Part shown: positions 20,206 through 32,569 of the stretch, piece by piece
How positions within the stretch are numbered: the first letter of the stretch is position 1
Layout of the letters: every line of letters starts with the position of its first letter
DNA from: Schistocephalus solidus
Taxonomy: Eukaryota; Platyhelminthes; Cestoda; Diphyllobothriidea; Diphyllobothriidae
Assembly (NCBI GenBank): GCA_017591395.1
Contig: WEDG01002553.1
Span: forward strand, 124,001 to 188,000
Reading direction: 5' to 3'
DNA: 64,000 nt
Translations under genes and position numbers: made by a program
The notes under the pieces: generated by a model
Database searches by the model: none
Seen by the model: the letters and a program-made list of their open reading frames with translations, nothing else
What the model was told of the DNA's origin: nothing

Positions 20206-21985
20206 TCACATTTTTGACAGAAGGTGGTGAAGAAGCGCGAGAGCAATCAAGCATAGAGGTTTCATCCCATTTCCTAGGAAACAAAACGTTGCAATTAAAA
20301 TTCTAAATTATGCAAATCATATAAGAATGGATAACCTATTAGCAAAGTGCACTCAATAAACATCTCTGGTTGCTTACTAAAAACTTTATGACAGTTTAAA
20401 CCAAATATCTTAAATGGGCTTAAAATGACCACAGATCATCTTACCTCTAGTTGCCAGGCCACGTACATCTGCGGGCAATCCTTTGGCATATCGATTAAAT
20501 TTTTTGATATAAGCCAACGGAGGCAACTGTTTTAGGAATGGTACAACACGCCTCACTTCCCCGTCTATTCGATTGGGTTTCTCAAGTCCCAGTAGCAAGC
20601 AGACGAGTGGGTAAACATCAACTTGGTGAAAATTATCAATCAAGCCAATTTTTCTAATGCCTGGACCTGCTGCAACAAGAAAGGGATGCATGTCCGATTC
20701 CGAATTGTTGTATCCATGCATTCCGCCTGAAAGTAAAAGCTGTTTTCAGTATATTTTACATGGCTACCAAAGGACTCTTTTAGGGAACAAACTTACGCAA
20801 ACCGTCGCCAAACCCCTTCTTGGGGTCGGATTGAATCATCCAGCCTAGGTCAGCGATGACAACGATATCAGGCACGCGTGCATTATTTCCATAATGATAA
20901 GATTTCGGGATGTCTGCCTTTTTGTATACCGTCACGTGTGTGAGGCTATTTTTAAGTCTTTCGTAGATCTCATCAACACTTGCTGAAACAAAGTATTTAG
21001 GATTTTAACTCAGAAAGCACAAAAATGAAATTCTGCACGGAGCAATCATGGTGTAAAAATACAATGTCTTCAACGTTTATTTATCTTCGAATGAGCATTT
21101 GAATTTTGCGACGGAAAATGTTAACTTGCGTTTTCCATTGTCATTTATCCATATTCCGAGGTTGGCAGGTGATCCGTCGACTCCAAATTTGTACTCGGTA
21201 GGTGAAAGTACTTCACCAACGTTGACGACCATTTTGTTACTAACTGCAGTCATTCCATGGTCACTTGTTACAATAACGTTGGGTTTTTCGCCGGGAAACT
21301 GTTCTTGTTCGATCCTTTGCATTAGGTAAGCAATACCGTCATTTGTTTGTTCGATTGCATCGAGAACCTCTTCTGAATTTGGTCCAAATTTGTGACCAGC
21401 TGAATCCGGTTGATTGAAGTAAAGCATACAGAAATTAACATCAGGCTGAGTTATCCATTCCATGATTCTATCCACTCTAAAGCGTAGAGTTGGGGCGCCG
21501 CTGTAGAGTCCAAAAGATACATATTGCATTGTACCATTATATCGGGCATCACTTCCAGGCCAATAAATCATTCCCGTTTTTCCCCCGTGACGCTGGTTGG
21601 TTATCCAAATTGGTTCGTTCCCGTTCGTTGTAAACCACTTGGATTCCATATTCTTCGTGGGATTGGTATATTTAAATGTGTCATTTAGGTCTTTATCGTA
21701 GAAAGTGTTTCCAACTAAGCCATGAGTTTCACTATATCTTCCAGTGGCAAGAGAAAAGTGTGAAGGAAATGTCAACGAGATCATGACACTTTTAACCTTG
21801 TTCGCCCTGAATCCCTGCTCGGCCAGCTTTAAAAATGCAGAGACATTTCTTTCAGCCGCGATTGCTTTTTCAATATAGTCGTGTCTAAAGCCATCCAGCG
21901 AAATTAAAATAACTTTTCTTCCGTAGCAAAACTGCGAGAGCAACGCCAAGCATGTCAGAAGTTTAAACACCGTTCTCATTCTCAT
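20206..21985 (-). CDS. Ectonucleotide pyrophosphatase/phosphodiesterase, copy B (4 exons)
   Basis: Minus-strand tandem paralogue of copy A; exons 21985-21130, 20982-20797, 20726-20445 and 20273-20206, encoding 463 residues. All introns are phase 1 at identical positions to copy A (147, 70 and 171 bp). Intron 1 uses a GC donor (AAAC|GCAAGT) where copy A has GT. A signal peptide (LLTCLALLSQFCYG) is followed by the full catalytic set: D31, T72, D194, H198, D242, H243 in exon 1 and H351 in exon 3. Exon 4 encodes the hydrophobic tail PLCLIALALLHHLL and a stop. Two close ATGs (codons 1 and 3) are possible starts. Expected to be a secreted or surface phosphodiesterase; the substrate is not predictable here. 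Confidence 0.9.
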
Positions 21986-22020
21986 TCATTCGGGGCTGAA
22001 GGCACGTTCGAAAATGCGGG

Positions 22021-22042
22021 TTATTTATCGACCTTGATTGGT
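22021..22042 (-). promoter_or_regulatory. Putative core promoter of ENPP-B (TATA-like and CCAAT)
   Basis: On the minus strand, ACCAATCAAG (22042-22033) and GATAAATAA (22029-22021) precede the start codon by about 48 and 36 bp, mirroring the ENPP-A arrangement. Confidence 0.45.
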
Positions 22043-22059
22043 TTTCAACCTGACTAATG

Positions 22060-22620
22060 CCATGATCTGAGATGAACGGGTGGTGACTCTGCTTTGCAGG
22101 TGGTCGTAGTGCTGAAGTAGCCTAGATGAGCAGTTACGAATAAAAAACCTGAAGATTATGACGAAAAAGAATTAGTTGAAACTATGTTAAATGGTCTTAA
22201 CTTTGAGGACGTATGTTAAGAAAACGAACCGTATTTTACGAGATTTTGAGAGATACGTATAATTAATCAGATTGCATTAAGAGTTGGATCTTTCTTACCC
22301 CCGCACTCGCTGTCCTGTGTTCGAGGACAGTCAAGGTTGAGTTTTTAATCATTCGGTGTAATGAGTAAGCACAAGAATGCAAGAGACTGTTCAGTTTATT
22401 TCAGCGCAATTCGGTTTATATGAGGAAAATAGGCTAACGCCTTTGACATCCCAAACTTATGCATAAAAATCTCAAAAATTAGAAACAATTTAAAGAAATT
22501 GCTGTCAAGTAAATGTAGACAGGTCACATAGTGTACTGATGTCGTAAGGTTAGGTATTCGCATAATCCGCTTGGTGCTGCAGCATATGTAGATCAAGTCC
22601 ATGTTTAAATGTCTCTACAG
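22060..22620. other. Spacer, nothing recognised
   Basis: 5' flank of ENPP-B up to the LINE remnant, with no gene-like signal. Confidence 0.5.
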
Positions 22621-22629
22621 ATCAAGACA

Positions 22630-24000
22630 TATCACTTGCCTCAGGTAGGTTATTCCAGGGTTCAACGACATTGTTGCAGAAAAAAATATTTCATCACATC
22701 CAATCTTCCTCGAGGCACACGTAATTTGAAGGGATGAAACCGGAGATAAGTTGTATTGGTGAGTTGAAAAAATTAATCACGCGGGGGCACAGACCAAGCT
22801 ACGTGTGATACTGAAAGTTTGTATTAAGTCTGCAGGCAATTGGCTTTAACGCAAGGATAAAGACTAAGTTTATGTAGGCCAATCTCATACGCTAGTGCAT
22901 CTTCCCCCCTAACTTATTTATTGGCTTGCCGCAGGATGTAATCCTACTGTATCCATGGTCTCCAGGCCTGGATCGCGTATTCAATATGTGGCCTCACAAA
23001 CCTACCGAAAATTTAAGAAAGGCAATCTTAGTCGAAAACTCTAAATACCTGCTTGATGGCGTAGCCCATTGAATTTGTGACTTTGGCCGCCTTGAAACAC
23101 TGTGTAAAAGGCTAAAGGTTTTTTGTCATCCTAACGCCGAGATCTTTGTTGTTTTCTGCTTCTCTGAGTGGCATTTCGTTCAGGTAGTAGGGTCGCGTAT
23201 AAAGGATCGGATTTCAGTTACCCAGATGCAGCTGTTGACGAAGATGTTCTTGGAAATCGGTTTCGTCGGCACCATTGTGGATGACTTTCCATATTTTATA
23301 TCATCCATAAGCACGGCACACTCACAGTCCAACCTCCGTGTGCAATCATTAACGAACGAGAGAAAGAGGGTTGGTCCGAGAACCGAAACTTGTGAGACAC
23401 CACTCTCCAGGACTGTGTGCCTTCATCGCATTCCTCTCACAGAGAGAATTCGGGAACGGCCAATAAGGAAATTTTTGATCCATGTCAGAGGCTTGCCAGT
23501 GATACCCCATCACCTTCAAATTTTACAGGAGACGCTGGTGTGGAACTTTATTAAATGTCTTCCAGAAATCAATGTAGGCTAAATGCAGCATGCCTTTTGC
23601 GTTGAGGGCTTTTCTCCAGCTAAGCATCTTATAACGCATTTCTTTGCACACTATCATCCCCTACGAAAGCCGTTTGGTGCACTGGACAAGATATTGTGGG
23701 TTTCCGAATAAATAATTAGCTCATTTTCAATTAGCTTCTCCATAATTTTACAGCAGATGGATATCAAACCGACGAGCCTGTAGTTAGTCGCCATTGTACG
23801 ACTACCACTTTCGTAAAGTAGTGTCATGTGTGCTGTTATAACGTCTGCGGGAAGACTTCCAATATGTAACAATTTCTTGCACAGAATGGACAGCGGTTTG
23901 CACAGCTCTCAAGTGAATTCGAGGAGCACGTTGCTGGAATGTCATCCACGCCTAGATATTAACATAATGTCAGGTTTTGTAGTTCATCGACAATCGACTC
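22630..24000 (-). mobile_element. LINE family B fragment (RT), decayed
   Basis: Minus-strand RT remnant. It has a start resembling LPADVITAHMTLLYESGSRT and NYRLVGLISICCKIMEK (23872-23654), then a degenerate active-site region reading CAVLMDDIKYG near 23325-23270 (FADD degraded to LMDD). An EYAIQAWRPW-like thumb lies near 22995-22940 and a HPFKLRVPRGRLD-like C-terminus near 22735-22690. Many stops. Same family as 33535-36300, 41302-42030 and 59013-61113. Confidence 0.7.
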
Positions 24001-24680
24001 TTCGCGAAACAGGATACCCTGAACACTTGGCTCTCACATGGTCTCGAAAAAAAGGTGGAATGAAAACATTTTCTCTGGTGAAAACCAACTGAAAAAAAAC
24101 TGAGAAAAATGCTCATATTTGCTTTTACTTTTTGATATTTCCAAACCGTCATCATGTCTTATAACGGGAATCGGATTCCGGTTTAGCTTGCTCATTCTTA
24201 AGTAGATTTGGAGCAGTTTGGGATTTTCAACTACCCGGCGGAGCAAATTGGGCTAAAAATCCCACCTTCTTTTAAAATCAAGCACATGAAATTGATCCTT
24301 TGAATATTGCATGCTCGAAAGGCTGCAGTTTCGTTTTTTCCGCGATTCTTCTTCCAGGGCCTTCTTTTCGGGTTTCTCGCTGGTTTTACATCTCGGGTTA
24401 GCCACTGCGTTCGGTTTGATATCCAAGGTTCTGATAAAGGGCAGTGGTACCTCACCAGATGCATCAACCACCCCTATAATAAATACTAGTTTTAATTTAC
24501 GTTCAGGAAGAAGAGAAGATAAGATCCCAGTTTATACTTTATGCCTCCGCTCGCATTTGGCAAACGTCTATTTGACGTATATGTGGCCTCGTTCGATTTC
24601 CTGCAGGTGGTACAAAATATAAAACATACACATATTAAAGCATTGTATGATCACAGCGACGAAGAGCAGATGGACAGTAT
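24000..24680. other. Unassigned sequence
   Basis: Short overlapping frames on both strands (for example 24231-24489) without recognisable domains. It may belong to an older element. Confidence 0.4.
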
Positions 24681-25660
24681 AAAAATAAATAAATAAATTT
24701 GTATATTTAAGGCTCGGAGAGCCCCATTATTACAAACTTAGTATCGCGGTTTAAATAAATACAACGTGGATAATTTCTGCACAATGTGAGCAGCCATATT
24801 AACAGCAGAAATAAATAATATAGAAGGCATTTACGATTCAGAACGATTTGCCATTTGTAAAAAAATAGTCAAAAATATTTGACATAAACGGTGAACTAGA
24901 AATGAAGCAGTTAAAAACTCCGAAGGTTTATTCGGAGGCGGAGTTCGGTGAGACGCCAAATAAAAAAAAACTAGGAAAAAAGCAACATCACTTAAAATTT
25001 AATTTTAAGATGCAATGTGATAGTATTGTGATGTTACTGACAACGTATGAGAGTTCGGAATGCTCCTTGTCGGGTGGTAGATAATATAGCAGTCAGAGCC
25101 ACTGTTTATAACCACCATTGGAGGTGAGAGAGGAGAACTCATCATGGACAACAGAATAGAAATGAAGAGGGGACAGTATGGGTCACGATATCATCATAAA
25201 TATGCGATCTTGCTGACTGCATAGTCCACCAATCAAAGAGGCAAACTATCAGAACCGGACTCGATCATCAATTGACACGGCAGACCATCGTCGGGGTTGC
25301 AAAATCGGAGGAAAGTATTAAGGTTGTCAAGAGTTGGCCATGCTAGTTTAAAAGGGGGGCGAAAAAGTGAATGCAAAGTTTGACTCTGCAGAAGCTGATG
25401 GAAATATAATTAGAGACCAGTATAATATCAAGGGAGCTGCTTCGAATACCAGGAGGACCCTTTTCACATTCCAAAATTTGCGAGTTTGGGAAGGAAACAG
25501 AAAATACGGACTTTATATCTCCCGAAGTTTAATGTTTGCGTAATGTGGTTTTGAAAAAAGCTAATGTAGACGACAACATTATTTCCAGTGGAAGATTATT
25601 TCATATGAAAGCATATTTTGAGGCAAAAAAAACTGAGAACGGTTAGTTGTGGAGCTAAGA

Positions 25661-26320
25661 GCTTTTGAATAATCGTACATTTAATCCCCTTATCACTGTG
25701 AGGCAGCTTGACCATCCTCGGCGCAGCAGTCATCGCAATGTCTTTTTATTTCTTCCATTAGCTCGCACAGTTAAGTATCGACGGTTCTTTTCGATAAACG
25801 TCATGGCCATGTGGAATAAACTTCCCCATAATATAAAAAGTCCAACGGAGTTATTCTTTGTTTAAGATTACCATTACTAGTTTTTGCATTCAGAACAGTT
25901 TCCAAGAATTCTGGGCGCCGACACGGTAGAATCTGTTTTTCCTGTTCGACGGAGTGCGCGGCATCTGAACTCGATCCCAGGTGTTACCTTGAGGGATACG
26001 GCACCGTCTCTGCAGCCTGCACCCGTTGACTTCTTCGGCAGACAGTGAGCGACCGTACACGGATGCTTTCTTGCCTGAGGCAGAATCCCGGTTCCTAGCA
26101 AAGACAGAGAGACTGCATACAGACTGCAATTGTATTAGCCCTTCCCTGATCTGAATTGCTATCATCCTTACAGGCGGCAGTTTTTTCTCCTGAATAACAT
26201 GAAAATAGGAAAAACACATATAATGATATATATTCAGGAGTTTTTCACTGCCAGCCTCTACCCACTGAATATTTCACCTGACAATGCCTGTAAACCGGTA
26301 TTAAATACAACTATTATTAT
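25661..26320 (+). mobile_element. 5'-truncated LINE family D insertion with TSD TAAGA
   Basis: Interrupts the C1 copy between positions equivalent to adjacent bases of an intact C1. TAAGA is at 25656-25660 and again at 26321-26325. It carries the last coding part of family D (25665-25865: FNPLITVRQLDHPRRSSHR, then LPLARTVKYRRFF and WNKLPHNIKSP). It ends with the family D 3' sequence (GCAGTTTTTTCTCCTG, then CCTGTAAACCGGTATTAAATA) and a TTA-rich tail. Confidence 0.9.
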
Positions 26321-29300
26321 TAAGAGGTGGTGAAATGATCATGTAGGAATAACAAGTGGCCTAGGTTCGATGTATCTGAGTCAGAGCGTTAATTCGTGAG
26401 GGATTTGGGCTAGAGTTAACGCGAAACAGGAAGCAGAGACCGGCTTCGAGTCCTCTAACCCAGAGAAATTTAATGTTTGCTAACTGGCATCTATCCGTAT
26501 AAGAGATACTGGATCCAGGAAGAGAAAATAGTCTTCGAGTAAAAACCCTCTGAACTTTTTCAATATAACTGCGGTCAGTGGCGTTAATCAGCCCAAAGAG
26601 GGGACAGCAGTCTTCTAGGATAGGAAGAACTAGCATGCGGTATAGGTTTAACTTTATTTCCGGAAGGAAGAAATTATGTGGTATAAAACCACATGTCTGT
26701 GCAGTCTTTGCAGAAATTCGATCTGCATGAGGCAATAATGCTTGCTTATTTGTGTAACTTAGGCCTAAGTCTTTAATGGTTGATCGTTCTAAAAGTGTAA
26801 TGTTTTGAAATACTAGGGGTCCAGGAAGCTTGGCGGGGCCAAAACACAGGAAACTACTCTTGGATGGAGAAAATTCCATTTGTCAACTAGAGCTCCAACG
26901 TAAGAGCATAAGTTGATCAGCGTTGATTTTATAACAACAGCTATTGGCAGTGTCTGAATAAAAATGAATAAATTCACTTGAGATCGTCAGCGTAAACGAA
27001 ATTTTGTGAATTTGTGAGTTAAGTTGAAATTTCGTTAGTGTACAAAATTAAGAGAAGGGGACCTAGAACCGTGCCTTGAAAAACGTCACTCGTGATCGGC
27101 TGAGGCGTTGAATAGCTATTACCTTTTAAGACCTTCTGGCAGCGGTTAGACAAGTAGGAGCCAATGAAGTCAAGGAGAGGAGACCGGATGCCGAGGGCTT
27201 CCAGGTTCACCAAAAGGCGTCTGTAAAACGCTTTGTTCAGGTCAGAGAAGATCACATCCACTGACTGCTGCTCATTAAGAAGGGACGTGACAAGGTTACG
27301 AAAAGCTACGTGACACACTTCGCATGATCTTCCAGGTAAAAAACCATATTTCGAGTCGCTTAAGAGCTTATTTTCTAGGCAAAAGTCGCGAACATGATTT
27401 AAAATATTTTTAATGAAGTTCTTTTTATAGCCTGGGTTTTGTGAACGCCTTGATAATTATTTACGTCCGAATGACATCTCGACTTTAAGACAGGAAGAAT
27501 AATAGATGTCTTCCATGAGTCAGGAAAGGATCCGTTTAAAAGATAAACTGAGAATATATGGCTAAGCAACCGGTGGAAGCTCGGCACTCTCTTAATGACG
27601 GAGTTTGGAATACCGTCAGTCCCCGAAAAGTGAGAGTTTTTCAGACGCCTTATTTCCTCACAAATTAGTTCAAGGTAGAAATCAGTGGTGCTGCTAACAT
27701 TATACGGGATGCCTGAAACGTCGGAACCAGTTCAGTTCCCATCGGAAGATGATTTGAAAAGAATGCACTTAACATTTCTCCCTTGTCACAGCCTTCGAAA
27801 ACGAAGTTCTTAGCTTCATTTAGTAATAAAGGTATTTCATAACCTTGTTTAGAAGATGATCAATGGCGGAAAGTTGAGCAACATATTTTTCAGTGTTTGG
27901 CACACTGAGTGCGCAAGATTTCCTCTGTCTGTCACGTGCAAGACGAATACTAGAGGCTTATTCACAAATCTCTGCAATCCTTAGATGTACAGATAACGAA
28001 CTAGTATATTGATATTTTAACTGCTTCCTCACTTTCTTTAGTCTTGGCAAAAGAAAGTGAGGGACTGTGGATTCCGAAGCGTAGGGCTTGACAACTTCGG
28101 TTGGCACAGATTCCAGGATGTTTTATGAAACGACTGACATGAAGTCACAAAGACTTACTGCGTCGTTTCTGGAGGAGAGATGCTGCCAATCCAATGAAAT
28201 CAAAAAGGTGTTAATTAAGCTCATATCTGCGAGGTCAAAAGCATGATAGGTACGAACGACGATAGCCTTTTTCGATGAGACAATTGGCAAGCAACAGTGA
28301 ATTAACGTATGGTCACTTTGGAAGAGACTCTGCTTAAAATCAACGAAGAATGGAGCAATGTCATTTGTGAAAATCAGGTCTTAAATATGCTTGTCTCTCG
28401 TTGAAGAACGGACAAGCTGTGACCAATTAGAATAATTAATGGTATCTATGAAAGGCTGAAATCTGGGTGGACAAAAGTTTGAAATCCAGTCAATTACAGG
28501 AAAATTAAAATCCCCAGCGATTATTTTGAATGTTAAAATTGGACTCCGAAACCAATTTAAAAATTTAACAAAGATTTGCAGCATCATCGGATGATGAATT
28601 AGGCGGGTTGTTTATACATCCGAAAATCGCCAATTGCCGAGGCAACTGAATAATGGATGCGAAGCAGTAATAACCAGAGAATGACGTAACATCTAGATCA
28701 AATGGGAAGTGCTTAAAGGAAGCTTTAATATAGAGAAGACAACCACCACCACGCTTGCTAATGCGGTCTTGACGGTAGAGATCATACTGGTCAATGACAA
28801 GCAAAGAGTCGGAAATTCAGGGATAGGTCCAAGATTGAGTTACACATAAAACAACAAACATATACTCGAAAGCAATGGCTGTCAGTTGGTTAATCTTATT
28901 TTTAACATATCTAGCATTAAGTAATATTACATCTAGGGTAGTTCGAGTATCCAAACTAGGGTTATCGTTATTTATAAAAAAACATTTGAGGTGGGAAATT
29001 AATTTGTAAGTTATTGTGGTTTGGAGGGTAACTGCCAACTGCGCCAGAACGATTGGTATAAGGTACGTCATTAACAAAAGGCTGAGAGGGATATCTAAAA
29101 GGTGTAGGAATAAAACCTTCCGGTATCGAACCGCCATAGGGGGTTACGACCGGTATATGCCTGTTGGTAGTTAAAACGGAATGACGGGAAGTTAGATTGA
29201 ATATATAGGCTGGTGGGAGAGGGCAAGCAGCTATAAGAATTAAGTGCTGGAAAGTCAGGTCTTGCATATCGGTTAACATGGTTAAGGGTATTTGCCTGTT

Positions 29301-29792
29301 GAAGAGGCGTGGTTAGTTTTGGAGAAGGCAGTATGCGATAACTGAGAACTGCACTATCTTGCTTTTTGGTCTGGGTTAGATTTCCGTCCTTCAGACGACC
29401 TGCCTTAGGTGATATAATTGTGAATATAAGATGACGCGTGGGGTTATAAGACGAGCTAGCTTGTGGAGGGTTAAATAATTTGTCATTTAATTCAGATGAT
29501 TGTGGATTTTGTATTGGAAGAACGTTATTTATGCGATGTGGCTCGGAAACGAAGAAGAAGGTTGAGTGGAGGGACTGACCAAACTGGACATATAAGGAGA
29601 TGAATTTATCAGTGCATTGAGGTTAGTGGAAATATGATCAGACTTATGAATATCAGGTTGATAAATTGATGATAGGAAGGACCCATTTCTTCGTTCCCTT
29701 GGTGTAAGATCTCGACAAAGGAAACATTTTGTCCTTTCCAAATAGCGAGAAGTGCTACCTTGTTGAGCAAAGATCGAGTCCACCTCAACTGG

Positions 29793-29938
29793 CGGCAGTT
29801 TTTTCTCCTGAATAACATGAAAATAGGAAAAACACTTATAATGATATATATTCATGAGTTTTTTTCACTGCCAGCCTCTACCCACTGAATATTTCATCTG
29901 ACAATGCCTGTAAACCGGTATTAAATAGAACTATTATT
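29793..29938 (+). mobile_element. 146-bp LINE family D 3' stub with TSD AACTG
   Basis: Contains only the last 146 bp of family D (GCAGTTTTTTCTCCTG to TATTATT), closely matching 26171-26320. AACTG flanks it at 29788-29792 and 29939-29943. It splits the ORF1 region of the C1 copy, so an open frame running across 29529-29855 is chimeric. Confidence 0.9.
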
Positions 29939-30600
29939 AACTGTTAAAAAACAATTATAATAAGATAGGAGGGGTCTTCCTACGCGAAGAGAGGCGTTTC
30001 GCTTCCACTATTTTGTAGTTGAAACCACCCGAGTACAAAAAAGCCATAGCAACGTCAACTGGGTGTCTGTGTAGGAGAGCAATTTTTAGGAGAAAATAAT
30101 AATAACGTTTCTGTCTGTCAAAAGCCTTGCTTGCGACAAAGTGAGCAAGCGAATCAAGACGTCTGCAATCCTGAGAGGGAACATCAGATGTGTTACCATC
30201 GAACAGATTGCCAAGTATAGATAAAATAGATCGAAATCTTCATCATGAATTCATTGCAGTTCTGTAAAGCGGACAGGTCTAGCTGTATAGCTTTGTACAT
30301 TTTAGTCAATTTTGAGACTACTAGGTGTATTCAAACAACGTTTTGGTCCCGAGACATGTAGTTTACGACGAATTAAGGTTGTTGGTTTCATCTTTCGTTG
30401 AAAAGATGAGTATGATCTACGCAGTATACGCAGGGCAAAATAAATTTATATTGATATACATTGAAAAACAGTTTTTATGATTATAATAAAAATAGTCTTT
30501 GCAAATAACGTTTTAGTGGACAATTGATAATGTTTATGAAATTTCAACTTAAATGCTATGTTCGCGCTTTATAATTCTACTTTGTCTACGTGGATTTATA

Positions 30601-30940
30601 GGGACGGCAAGTGAGGCGAGGTCGGGTGAAGCAGTGTGAGACTGAATATTTCCAACTATTGTAAAATATAATAACCACATGTATTTGTTGATGTCTAAAG
30701 GCTAGAAATATCAAAATTTATCAACACTTGAGCCAATAAATTTAGCGAGAAACAAATAAATCCGTTAAAAGTTGAGAATGAGAAATGAGGCCATGTCGGA
30801 TGAACACTATGACACTGTATAGTTCAACCTATTGTTAAAGTAAAAGACCATAGGTATGCGCAACGACTAAGGGTTAGATATGCAAAACGTTATCTACAAT
30901 TAAGCCAAAAACGACAGTATAAACGAAACGATACGTTCAA
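30601..30940. repeat. Two diverged tandem copies of a ~177-bp unit
   Basis: 30601-30755 and 30778-30935 align in order: GAGGC(G)AGGTCGG(G)TGAA, TGACTGAATA/ACTGTATA, CCTATTG/CTATTGT, then ATATC/GCAAAA and GAGCCAATAAA/AAGCCAAAAA. Position just upstream of the C1 ORF1 start suggests tandem 5' UTR (promoter) monomers of the LINE. Confidence 0.5.
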
Positions 30941-30949
30941 GATTTGAGA

Positions 30950-31560
30950 TTTCACTTAGCTTTAAAAAATCGACCTTTTCTGTCAGGATCTTTGGTGAAG
31001 ACGAGATCTATAAAACAAGCTTGTTGCGTTAGAAGCGCTTCAAGTGTTGTTGTAAGCAGATGGTGATTTGAAAGCATACTTTGAGCACTTGGCCTGCAGA
31101 TCGTTCCATCAAATGCTGGGTGCATTTAAGTCACCCATAAGAACAACATCATGTCGACTGCTCATCTACTTTTTGTTCTCCAGCAAACAAGTATCTGCGT
31201 CGGTGTCCATCCTCAGTGGTCAGAAGAATCTCATGTCTTTAAGGAATTGCGAATCCCGTACCTTTATGCTCAGCCAAATAGCCTCCATATCATTGGTTAT
31301 ATTCTTAGTCCTCTTGGACACAGCACAGTTGTCTTCACATATATGGTAACTCCTCCACCCTGATGATTAATCTGGTCTCTCCTAAGCAATTGGTATCCAG
31401 ATAAGGCTACTTCACAATCACTGATGTTCTGTGATAGCCGTGTTTCTTTTATTGCTACAACATCAGGAGACCGATCGGTCACTTGTATTCTTAGTTCATA
31501 TAGTTTTTAAAATAGACTCTGGGCGTTAGTACACAGAAATTTTAGTTGAAACCTTTAAAT
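30950..31560 (-). mobile_element. LINE endonuclease fragment (family B/D-like)
   Basis: Minus strand: FLCTNAQSLF, TDRSPDVVAIKETRLSQ, SGYQLLRRDQINHQGGGVTIYVK (31560-31297), then a degenerate AGDLNAP-like segment and LVFTKDPDRKG-like segment near 31000. This matches the domain order of the family D endonuclease at 50934-51683. No RT is attached. Confidence 0.65.
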
Positions 31561-32565
31561 GCGCATTTACACATGTATGATATAGAACAGTCAGTCATTT
31601 TAATCTAAGATTAATCCAAACGTACTTTAATATCAGAACTTAAGTACGAATTTAATTTTTGTTATATTTTTGGATAGTAGGTATTATCACTTAAACGTTT
31701 CTGTCTCTCAAGAGTGCATCCAATAATGCAGGGCGTTAATAAACATTCCATCCGACCTGCTTCCAAATTCAAAACTCGAACATTCATATTAATTGATTAC
31801 AAGAGCTTTCCTCTTCAATAATTATTTCAATTAGCCTTTATTTCCTGCAACTTATTTTTAATCGTTTGCTTCTGATCGCACATAATTGACGTCCGCTTAT
31901 TTAGTCTTCATAAATGATCTGATCAATTTAATTACATTTCACGTCCCAATTGCATTTTCTCACCCTGCCATGCTAAATATTTTTCTAATTATCATAGTAA
32001 GTGCGCCATAGTCTTAACCGTATTAACACTATCGTTGTCAGTTAGCATTTCTTTTTTCTGTAAGGGAAAAGTTTTCGCCAGATGATAAAAGTTCGTCATA
32101 GAATCCTTTTGCATTTCCTGTGAGGTATTAACCTTATATTTTTTATCTGCCCTGTTACATGCATTCTGTCGAAGTAGAATGTTGGCCTGGAAAATCATTG
32201 CTTTCGTATTTCGTGGGATACCTTTTGCATAAATGTTTTTTAAACCAACTGTCACACCCTCTGAATCGAATTTTTCTATAATGAATTAAGTACTAGTCTT
32301 TATACAAATGACTGCAATTCTGGACATGTTTATTTAAAATCGGGTACCACTAAACTAGGCAAGAGTTCAATAAGATTGCTGGAAGTCAATAACCAGGACT
32401 AAGCGTGTATGACATGCTTAAAACGACGTAAATTTTTTTGAGACGGAAAAGGATACGCAGAGACTAAATAAGGTAAAAGAGTAGTTTAAAACATTTCCAC
32501 GCATGTTACTAGAAGCGAAGAAATCAGTGATGGTGTAACTTAAGGACGGCAAAAGTGCCTACGCA
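31560..32565. other. Unassigned spacer with a dispersed repeat
   Basis: 31790-31995 is copy 2 of the repeat at 15840-16010. The open frame 31992-32255 on the minus strand has no recognisable domain. Confidence 0.45.
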
Positions 32566-32569
32566 TACA

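Larger units (their letters stand above)
24681..30945 (-). mobile_element. LINE family C1, near full-length but broken, with nested insertions
   Basis: Minus-strand relative of the 53610-58995 element. The 3' end has an (AAAT)n tail and the terminal hairpin (24711-24724). Thumb is at 26879-26361, RT at 27318-27019 (DLNKAFYRRLL, DVFQGTVLGPLL) and linker at 27587-27399. The endonuclease is at 29137-28381 (RKRGGGCLLYIK-like RGGGCLLYIKASF; AGDFNFPVIDW). The ORF1 tail is at 29785-29000 (KCFLCRDLTPRERRN) and the ORF1 N-terminus at about 30370-29945. Each domain is in a separate frame with stops. Two family D stubs are inserted at 25661-26320 and 29793-29938. Confidence 0.85.
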
